A stretch of 64,000 bases of DNA from Gracilaria gracilis (Eukaryota; Rhodophyta; Florideophyceae; Gracilariales; Gracilariaceae): contig JARGSG010000224.1 in assembly GCA_030374805.1 (NCBI GenBank), positions 310,001 through 374,000 of the forward strand. The letters are read 5' to 3'. Within the stretch, counting starts at the first letter, position 1. Every line of letters starts with the position of its first letter. This document shows, piece by piece, positions 57,350-64,000 of the stretch. The position numbers and the translations under genes were made by a program. The notes under the pieces are model-generated. The model was not told the origin of the DNA. It ran no database searches and saw only the letters and a program-made list of their open reading frames with translations.

Positions 57350-58363
57350 TTAGGCCGATGCTAGAGACGCCAGAACTTTGCGCCTACCTGTGAAAGTGGC
57401 TCGGCTGTGCTGTGCTTGCATGTTGTCAATGATCGTGAAGTCCCCTCTTCTCCACGGGACTGCCACCCGATGTCTGTTCATTACGCCTACCAGTGAATCT
57501 AACGACTTCGGATCAAGAACTGACCCATCCCCAGCCCTAATACAGTCTGCAGGCTTGTTGAACTCATCTCTCCAACCGCCCCACACTGCGGCAATCTGGT
57601 TGAAGAAAGATTTTCCGTTTTCAGTTTCAATAACTGCTTGCAAAGTTGGACTTGTTTCTAGCAAAGGGCTATCCTCCCCCTCTTCAAGCCATTCAAAGCT
57701 GTATCCTCGGTTCGAAAGAACTTCTTCTGCTTCGAGACGAGTCTGAACACGGAACGTACCCCGCCACCCACGCCCAATGGCTGAATGCGGTCTATCATGA
57801 GGAGTCATGACACGGGAGTACTTAACGCCATGCTGTTCCAGCTTCTTGAGGAATTCCGGGTGCTCCTTCTGTAGATCCTGGTATACAGCTCTTGAGAGTA
57901 ACACAGGTGTTTCACCACCCGTGTCTGCTGGGCGATCACAGTAGAACAACAACTTCGCAGGGTACTTGGGGGTTTGAGCGAGTTCGTGATGAAAAGGGAT
58001 TGGTTTCTCTGGCGGAGATTCGTTTGCTGTGAATACTCGGTCTCCAACTATCGCTGTTCGAACGGCATTCCCAAGCTCATAAGGAAAGTTGGGTAAGCCC
58101 AAACTCTCTTCAACTATCTTGGCAAACGTCTCTGGTGTGGAACTGTGTGCGGCGAAATCGCGGAAGTGAAGAACAGCATGGCTCTGAAGAAGATGTAGCA
58201 CATGGTCGCGATTCTGCTTGAGGTAATCTATTACAGCTTCGGGTGATGTCCGTAACTCTGGCAAGGAAGAGGGCGGTGTGATCATGAGAGGAAATGGTTT
58301 ACCGTCATAGATTCTGGCTTCAGGAAGACTCAAGTGGTCGAAGACAGGTGTCGTATCTTTCAT
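57350..58363 (-). CDS. TauD/TfdA-type Fe(II)/2-oxoglutarate dioxygenase (clavaminate synthase-like)
   Basis: 337 residues from ATG 58363. The double-stranded beta-helix enzyme motif is present: PFHHELAQTP supplies the H-x-E iron ligands (E in place of D, normal in this subgroup), and NMQAQHSRATFTGRRKVLAS supplies the distal His and the 2-oxoglutarate-binding Arg. Other stretches (LLFYCDRPADTGGETPVLLS, AIGRGWRGTFRVQT and VAVPWRRGDFTIIDN) match plant clavaminate synthase-like proteins such as At3g21360. Substrate unknown. No targeting signal is evident. It stands alone, facing away from the upstream MnmA gene on the same strand. Confidence 0.9.
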   Translation of the reverse strand: MKDTTPVFDHLSLPEARIYDGKPFPLMITPPSSLPELRTSPEAVIDYLKQNRDHVLHLLQSHAVLHFRDFAAHSSTPETFAKIVEESLGLPNFPYELGNAVRTAIVGDRVFTANESPPEKPIPFHHELAQTPKYPAKLLFYCDRPADTGGETPVLLSRAVYQDLQKEHPEFLKKLEQHGVKYSRVMTPHDRPHSAIGRGWRGTFRVQTRLEAEEVLSNRGYSFEWLEEGEDSPLLETSPTLQAVIETENGKSFFNQIAAVWGGWRDEFNKPADCIRAGDGSVLDPKSLDSLVGVMNRHRVAVPWRRGDFTIIDNMQAQHSRATFTGRRKVLASLASA

Positions 58364-58970
58364 AATGGTTCAAGCAGAGACCCCGGGATGGCGACACACA
58401 AGGAGCAAAGACAAGCGGCCCAGATCTCTCAGACACCCTAAGATGAGGCTTGAGTTCCTCTCCGTATGCTGGCTCACACGTTGTTGCGCTCTGCGTGAAC
58501 TCTCGTTATAAATCAAAGATTATCTTGCGACCCCGTGAAGCAAGTTAGAAAAACGAGCAGAATTCGAACCACCCTGGTAGCATGAAACTTTTCCGTCGTT
58601 GCACGTCTTGCAGAAAGGGGAGACCTCTGTCATGGAACTGCATTCAAGGACGTCGAAGTGAGACTTCTCTCATCAACGACAAGGGAAAAGGTCAACGAAG
58701 GGGTCAGATGAAAATCTCGAAGCCGCCAATCTCGACAAGTTGATTGGGTCTGTCCAGTTCCCACGATGCACGAAAGGGTTTGCTTTGGTTGGTGAAGATT
58801 AATTTGTGAATGGATTCCATCCGATGGAACCCATCTTGCCCGCTTTCCCACATGAGAACAATTCCCCACGTTTCCTTGTCGTTCAGTGGAATAAGACTTA
58901 TTTTCTCCTTGTTCTGCCATTTGCAGGAACTTACTTTACGGCCAACATTCGCCATGGTGTGCAGCGGAGC
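58364..58970. other. intergenic region, TauD / SufE-MnmA
   Basis: 607 bp holding the TauD promoter and the MnmA 3' flank. A GGTTCGAAT word near 58566 (minus strand) does not fold into a tRNA. No gene is evident. Confidence 0.5.
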
Positions 58971-60773
58971 TCACCGAACATGGGCTTGAAGTTTCTTGGA
59001 AAGGGAGTTCAGGCTCTTAATCTCAGTAGGTGCGTCGGACATAGAAATATCAGACATGATGACACCAGACCCTAGACATCTTCCCTCGTAGTCGTAAAAT
59101 GCCGAGAACTGACCTGGAGCAAGTCCCTTGTCCCTCTCTTCAAGGTCTACGCGTCCCTTTTCATTATCCAACCTCGTCAATATAGCGTTATGAAATCGAG
59201 GTCCATGTCTTGTCTTCACTTTCAATCGCATGTTGTGGCCTACATCTTGTAGTTGTGCAGGCCAGTCACCAGAAATCCACAGAGCAGAGCCGAACTCGAA
59301 ACAATTTCGCTCTTTTGCCACATTGTTATAATCCTTACTTACGTATACGATGTTCTGTGACACATCTTTGGCGACAACGTACCATGGCCCCCCAGACAAC
59401 CTAACTCCTCTTCGTTGGCCCAGAGTAAAGAACCAAAAACCATTGTGAGAACCGAGCTCTTGACCTGTTTCAAACTCAACAAGTGATCCTTTCTGTTGCC
59501 CGAGGTGATGACCAAGAAATTCATCAAACTTTAGTTTTCCCAGAAAGCATATTCCCTGTGAATCTCTTCGATTCTTGTTTGGAAGGTTATAGCGCTCAGC
59601 CAGCTGTCGCACTTCAGTCTTTGTATACTCTCCCACTGGAAAACAAGCTGTGGCAAGTTGGTCTTGCCTCAAATGCGCAAGGAAGTACGTCTGGTCTTTC
59701 AGCTCATCCGACGAAAGCCGTAATTCTACCCTTCCATATTCATCTCTTGTCGTTTGGGCGTAGTGCCCTGTTACCACTCTCTCGTAATGTTTTCCAATCC
59801 GATCATAGAATGCTCCGAACTTAATTCTTGAGTTGCACATGACGTCCGGATTTGGGGTCCGCCCCTTCTGCGCCTCTTGAACAGTATATGACACAACCTC
59901 ATCCCAGTACGCTCGTTGGAACGGGACATCTTGTAGTTTTACGCCAATCTGTCTGCACACGGCGTTCGCGTACTCGATATCCTCCTCCCAAGGACATTCT
60001 CCCATATGTGCTAGTTCGTCTTCAAGCCATATCTTCAGATAGAACGGGTGAGGTCTAGCACCACTTTCCAGAGCAAGATGCATAGCTACTGAACTATCTA
60101 CCCCGCCAGAAAGCAAGATAGCGACGTCTTCACCTTGCCTTTCACTCCACCTCCCAGTTAGACAGTGTTCATTGTCATTCCGCAAGCGGGAAATATCCTC
60201 ACTAAGGATCTGAACTTGTTTCTGAATTACTCGCAAAATGTTCCCTAGACCATTAACTCGAGATGGGCCTATGACTCCAGGCAAGGCCGATTTCTGAAGC
60301 AATTCGCTTAAACTCAGATTGAGTATCTCTTCGATCGAACACCCATGTAGCCCAAGCACAAACAACGCGACCAGACCGCGAGATATACGTGCATCTGAGT
60401 ATCCTTGTATGTTAACTGTACCCGCACTGCTGAGATGCATGCTAATATGTGTTATTGAAGTACAACCAGACACGCGAGTGGACGACGTGAGCTTGTTCTC
60501 GGGAATACATACTATCTGTTCACCAAGTTCAACCAGTTTCAGATATCGAGATGCAGTGTTATGCTGTCGCTGGAGCTCGGTAACCAAGGTCTTCATTCTC
60601 TCGGGAAGTGCACTATACCATCTAGCATTGCTGCGCCTGACAAACTGAACATTCCTTCGTCTGCAATTTTGAGAGATCTTAGAGCCGGCGTTGAACGGGT
60701 GTATAGAACGTATTGCACCTGTAACAAAACCTGGATGTTGCGAACTCATCCTACTTCGTTCAAACGGCTCCAT
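58971..60773 (-). CDS. SufE-MnmA fusion: tRNA-specific 2-thiouridylase with N-terminal sulfur-acceptor domain
   Basis: 600 residues from ATG 60773. Residues 1-57 are Arg/Ser-rich and may be a plastid or mitochondrial transit peptide. Residues ~58-195 are a SufE domain: ALPERMKTLVTELQ, SSTRVSGCTSITHI with C104 in the persulfide-accepting position, and SDARISRGLVALFV (R-G-L-V-A-L). Residues ~213-590 are MnmA/TrmU: ILLSGGVDSSVAM (PP-loop, 222-228), RTPNPDVMCNSRIKFGAF (C313), DSQGICFLGKLKF (C409) and LGQRRGVRLSGGPWYV. MnmA thiolates U34 of tRNA-Lys/Glu/Gln. SufE takes sulfur from a SufS-type cysteine desulfurase. The fusion implies that the persulfide is handed directly to the thiolase. All key residues are present and the frame is unbroken. 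It is divergent from NAT10. Confidence 0.92.
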   Translation of the reverse strand: MEPFERSRMSSQHPGFVTGAIRSIHPFNAGSKISQNCRRRNVQFVRRSNARWYSALPERMKTLVTELQRQHNTASRYLKLVELGEQIVCIPENKLTSSTRVSGCTSITHISMHLSSAGTVNIQGYSDARISRGLVALFVLGLHGCSIEEILNLSLSELLQKSALPGVIGPSRVNGLGNILRVIQKQVQILSEDISRLRNDNEHCLTGRWSERQGEDVAILLSGGVDSSVAMHLALESGARPHPFYLKIWLEDELAHMGECPWEEDIEYANAVCRQIGVKLQDVPFQRAYWDEVVSYTVQEAQKGRTPNPDVMCNSRIKFGAFYDRIGKHYERVVTGHYAQTTRDEYGRVELRLSSDELKDQTYFLAHLRQDQLATACFPVGEYTKTEVRQLAERYNLPNKNRRDSQGICFLGKLKFDEFLGHHLGQQKGSLVEFETGQELGSHNGFWFFTLGQRRGVRLSGGPWYVVAKDVSQNIVYVSKDYNNVAKERNCFEFGSALWISGDWPAQLQDVGHNMRLKVKTRHGPRFHNAILTRLDNEKGRVDLEERDKGLAPGQFSAFYDYEGRCLGSGVIMSDISMSDAPTEIKSLNSLSKKLQAHVR

Positions 60774-61280
60774 TCTCTGCGTTGAGAACTACGTGTGAGG
60801 ACCCAGCTACCAAGACACTGCTTGAATTTCGACGATGGGGAGCCACGAACATGATCCACACATCCGGAAGCGTGCCAACCCTGCTGCTCCTAGTCGCAAA
60901 CGTCCAGGAAAGACGCTCGACTCCATATTGTATTATCCTTTGAGTTGGAAGATATTGAGCCTCTGGATAGATCTCCTGCAATGCACGACCCACACGTTGA
61001 GCAATTTCGTAATGCTTTTCTAAATGTACCGCTGGTACCGTTGGTACCCTTGGTAAAAATTATGATGCACAAAAAGGGTTTCATTTAAAAGTCTTCACGG
61101 CGACGTCGGACGTCGACGAACAAGTCACACGAGTTTTATGTACGGGTCTGGTGTCCTCCATGAGCATCTAGCAGTAAGGAAGCATTTATTATTCACGGAT
61201 TCGTGCATCCTTTCTTTCTTGCCTCCGATTCTTAGTTGCGATTTGCAAGTTTATGCGGGTGTCTTGCGTTGCAAACAAAC
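60774..61280. promoter_or_regulatory. divergent SufE-MnmA / NAT10 promoter region
   Basis: 507 bp between two divergent start codons. TACCGTTGGTA lies in the middle (61036-61046), inside GGTACCGTTGGTACCC. GACGTCGGACGTCGACG at ~61101-61118 is a second repeated word. Confidence 0.5.
61036..61046. promoter_or_regulatory. TACCGTTGGTA element
   Basis: An exact copy, about 263 bp from the SufE-MnmA ATG and 235 bp from the NAT10 ATG, with a further CTTGGTA half copy directly after it. Confidence 0.55.
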
Positions 61281-64000
61281 ATGAAGAAGAAGGTGGATTC
61301 CCGCATTAGACAAACGCTGCAAGATGCTGTTGCGAAAAACCACCGGGCGCTTATCTTGCTCGTGGGTGACAAAGGCCGCGACCAGGTCGTGAGTTTGCAC
61401 TACATGCTATCCAAGATGACCTTACAGGCCCGACCACCTGTTCTTTGGATGTATAAGAAGGAGCTTGGCTTTAGCTCCAATAGAAAAAAGCGCATGAAGA
61501 TAATCAAGAAAAGAATCAAACAAGGACTAGTGGACCCGAACAAAGATGACCCGTTCGAGCTTTTCATTTCATCAACATCTATCCGGTTTGCGTACTATAA
61601 TGAGTCCCATAAGATTCTTGGTAATACTTATGGCATGTGTGTCCTTCAGGATTTTGAAGCTCTGACACCTAACCTTCTGGCTAGGACGTTTGAAACTGTG
61701 CAAGGAGGAGGACTAATAGTTCTCCTCATTCACAAGATGTCATCCTTGAAACAGTTGTACAGCTTGACAATGGACGTCCATTCCCGTCTACGCACTGAAG
61801 CGCATAAGAATGTTGTGGGGCGTTTCAATGAAAGGTTCATTCTATCATTATCTGATTGCCCCGCTGCTATAGTTGCAGATGATGAGCTGAACGTTCTCCC
61901 GATATCATCTCACGTTCGCGCGCTCTCAGGCCAGATTGAGGAAAAGAACACTACAGGGGTGTCTAACAATACCGCAAATTCTTCCGAACTTAAAGAGTTG
62001 AAAGAGTCGCTTGCAGACACCCCTCCCATTGGAGTCTTGATCGAAAAGACGAAGACCATTGACCAAGCAAAGGCACTTCTGAGATTTGAAGAAGCAATAT
62101 CTGACAAAGCGTTGCGCAGCACTGTCGCCCTCACTGCCTCACGGGGGCGTGGAAAATCGGCTGCCTTAGGTTTGGCAGTAGCTGCTGCCGTGGCCCATGA
62201 CTATTCCAACATATTCGTAACTGCGCCGTCTCCAGAGAACCTGCGAACGTTTTTCGAATTCCTTTTGACTGGATTTCATGCATTGGGGTACCAAGAACAC
62301 ACAGACTACGAATGCATACGAAGTATAGATCCCACGCTCAACAAATCAGTTGTGCGTGTAAACATTTTCCGGACTCACAGACAGACGGTGCAGTACTTGG
62401 ATCCCAGAAAAGCATCCCATTCGTTATCTCAAGCTGAACTTCTCGTTATTGATGAGGCTGCTGCGATACCATTGCCACTCGTCGAAGCAATGCTAGGACC
62501 GTATGTGGTGTTCATGTGTAGTACCATAACTGGTTATGAAGGGACAGGTCGTAGTTTATCGTTGAAGCTTATAAAGAAGTTACGTGAAGGCATTAGCCCG
62601 AGAAGCAATGTCAAAGGAAATGTCGTTGATGGATATTCGAATAGGCAGCGCGATAGAGATGCACTTGCATCAACAACTGGAGCTGGAAGAGTTTTCCGTG
62701 AAGTGCAGATGGACGCTCCAATCCGATATGGAGAGAAGGACCCCATTGAATCTTGGTTGTATGATCTGCTTTGTCTCGAGGCAGGGGGAATTCGACAAGT
62801 TCTAACAGCGGGAGCGCCACATCCGGAAGAGTGCGAACTTTATTACGTAGAACGAGATGCCCTGTTTTCCCGTCATCAGGCATCTGAGGCGTTCCTGCAC
62901 AGGATAATGGCTTTGTTTGTGTCATCGCACTACAAGAACTCGCCTAATGACTTGCAAATGCTTTCTGATGCACCAGCACATGCTCTTTTTGTACTTCTCG
63001 CGCCAACGAGATCGGACACAGAGAAGCTTCCGGATGTTCTGTGTGCAATTCAGGTTTGCCTCGAAGGTCGGATTTCACAGAAAAGTTCGAAGAGTAATCT
63101 CTCTCGAGGCTATCGAGCTGCTGGTGATCTCATTCCGTGGACGATAAGCCAACAGTATCAAGAGCCTGATTTTGCTACGCTATCAGGCGCTCGTATTGTC
63201 AGAGTTGCGACCCATCCCGATGTCCAGAGAATGGGGTACGGAACCCGAGCAATACAACTCTTGATAGATTACTATTCTGGCAGTCATGTATCTCTGGAAG
63301 AAGACGACAGTGTGAAACAAGGTGAGGGCAACGGGGAAGACCACAGCAAAAAGAAAACTAAGGATGGAAACCTTCTGAATGAAATAATCGGCCCACGAAA
63401 ACACATACCTCCTCTGCTGCTCCGACTAAGCGAAAGGCCCTCTGAGAGACTTGACTACTTGGGAGTATCATTCGGCCTCACTCATCCACTTTATAATTTT
63501 TGGAGCAATCTTGGCTTTCTCCCATTGTACATAAGATCAACTACGAACGACTTAACTGGGGAACACACCTGTGTTATGACGACGACTAAGGTGTCTGCAA
63601 GTGATTTAGATTCAGCGCACTGGCTTCCAACTTTTCATCAGGACTTTCGGCGGCGATTCGTATACTTGCTTGGGTACGACTTTAGAAACATGCCTGGTGG
63701 ACTAGCCATGACGATCCTGAACGTCGGACATGGGTTCTGGGAGGCTCGCGAAGATCAACGAGCGGCAAAGACGGTTTCTGAAATCAAATCTCTCTTCACT
63801 CCATATGACAGGCGTAGACTAGAATCATATTCAAGAAATTTGGTTGATCACCACATCGTTATGGATATGGTCCCACGTTTGGCTGAGATGTATGTAATGG
63901 GTGGTTTTGGATCTAACGATTCTTTTAGACTGTCTGCCGCACAGTGTGCAATACTGGTTGCTTTAGGTTTACAACGAAAGTCAGTTGATCAACTCGAAGA
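61281..64000 (+). CDS. NAT10: RNA cytidine acetyltransferase NAT10/Kre33 (3' end outside window)
   Basis: The frame is open from ATG 61281 to the window end, about 906 codons of a family length near 1025. It starts KKKVDSRIRQTLQDAVAKNH as in the family. The N-terminal DUF1726 region includes ALILLVGDKGRDQV and YKKELGFSSNRKKRMKII. The RecD-like helicase part has Walker A TASRGRGKSAALGL (~288) and Walker B IDEAAAIPLPLV (~391). The GNAT part shows ARIVRVATHPDVQRMGYGTR (~640-655), the acetyl-CoA-binding loop. GVSFGLTHPLYNFWSNLGFL and the start of the tRNA-binding region follow. The enzyme makes N4-acetylcytidine in 18S rRNA and in tRNA-Ser/Leu (with THUMPD1/Tan1) and is needed for small-subunit biogenesis in the nucleolus. 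No intron or break is seen. Confidence 0.95.
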   Translation, partial: MKKKVDSRIRQTLQDAVAKNHRALILLVGDKGRDQVVSLHYMLSKMTLQARPPVLWMYKKELGFSSNRKKRMKIIKKRIKQGLVDPNKDDPFELFISSTSIRFAYYNESHKILGNTYGMCVLQDFEALTPNLLARTFETVQGGGLIVLLIHKMSSLKQLYSLTMDVHSRLRTEAHKNVVGRFNERFILSLSDCPAAIVADDELNVLPISSHVRALSGQIEEKNTTGVSNNTANSSELKELKESLADTPPIGVLIEKTKTIDQAKALLRFEEAISDKALRSTVALTASRGRGKSAALGLAVAAAVAHDYSNIFVTAPSPENLRTFFEFLLTGFHALGYQEHTDYECIRSIDPTLNKSVVRVNIFRTHRQTVQYLDPRKASHSLSQAELLVIDEAAAIPLPLVEAMLGPYVVFMCSTITGYEGTGRSLSLKLIKKLREGISPRSNVKGNVVDGYSNRQRDRDALASTTGAGRVFREVQMDAPIRYGEKDPIESWLYDLLCLEAGGIRQVLTAGAPHPEECELYYVERDALFSRHQASEAFLHRIMALFVSSHYKNSPNDLQMLSDAPAHALFVLLAPTRSDTEKLPDVLCAIQVCLEGRISQKSSKSNLSRGYRAAGDLIPWTISQQYQEPDFATLSGARIVRVATHPDVQRMGYGTRAIQLLIDYYSGSHVSLEEDDSVKQGEGNGEDHSKKKTKDGNLLNEIIGPRKHIPPLLLRLSERPSERLDYLGVSFGLTHPLYNFWSNLGFLPLYIRSTTNDLTGEHTCVMTTTKVSASDLDSAHWLPTFHQDFRRRFVYLLGYDFRNMPGGLAMTILNVGHGFWEAREDQRAAKTVSEIKSLFTPYDRRRLESYSRNLVDHHIVMDMVPRLAEMYVMGGFGSNDSFRLSAAQCAILVALGLQRKSVDQLE

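Noticed and set aside
58555-58630. GGTTCGAAT word suggesting a minus-strand tRNA
   Set aside because: The flanking bases do not form a T stem and no acceptor or D arm can be paired.

Overview
This is nuclear DNA from an intron-poor eukaryote. Most genes are single long reading frames, but two genes (V-ATPase subunit H and Miro) have short GT-AG introns near their 5' ends with CTAAC-type branch sites, and there is a tRNA-Val gene with a 23-nt intron. A red alga is the best guess. The reasons are the low intron number, a SufE domain (a plastid or bacterial sulfur-relay module) fused to the tRNA thiolase MnmA, a secreted Hedgehog-type Hint protein, a GT14 glycosyltransferase and a kynurenine-pathway enzyme. 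This is inference; nothing in the window fixes the species.

Layout. 1-2.4 kb holds the 5' part of a NudC-like CS-domain gene and a phosphate-carrier-like SLC25 gene, both on the minus strand. 2.4-19.5 kb is a transposon island. It contains an intact non-LTR retrotransposon (LINE) flanked by a 12-bp target duplication, pieces of related LINEs, two pogo/Tigger-like DD35D elements and an intact Tc1 DD34E element with 39-bp inverted repeats. 19.6-49.6 kb is a gene-dense, GC-rich host block: pantothenate kinase, V-ATPase H, a DUF547 protein, the Hint protein, a PPPDE peptidase, the SNARE membrin, TIM50, tRNA-Val, kynureninase, taxilin, NOSIP, FACT subunit SPT16, the zinc-finger protein BuGZ/ZNF207, Miro, a C2H2 zinc-finger protein and nicotinate phosphoribosyltransferase. 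49.6-57.3 kb mixes a GT14 gene, a decayed APH/choline-kinase-like pseudogene and more LINE fragments. 57.3-64 kb holds a TauD-like dioxygenase, the SufE-MnmA fusion and the N-terminal ~906 codons of NAT10/Kre33.

The genes are mostly unrelated housekeeping functions: mitochondrial (carrier, TIM50, Miro), endomembrane (V-ATPase H, membrin, taxilin, GT14), chromatin and nucleus (SPT16, BuGZ, NOSIP), cofactors (PanK for CoA; kynureninase and NAPRT for NAD) and RNA modification (SufE-MnmA, NAT10).

The most unusual items are: (1) a Tudor-like module inserted in the RNase H domain of the intact LINE; (2) the SufE-MnmA fusion with all three expected cysteines; (3) an 11-bp element, TACCGTTGGTA, found five times exactly and only in intergenic DNA, mostly shortly upstream of start codons; (4) the secreted Hog-type Hint protein; and (5) a basic coiled-coil C-terminal region, cut off at the same junction, in both pogo-like elements. 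No LTR retrovirus-like or Polinton-like element was recognised.
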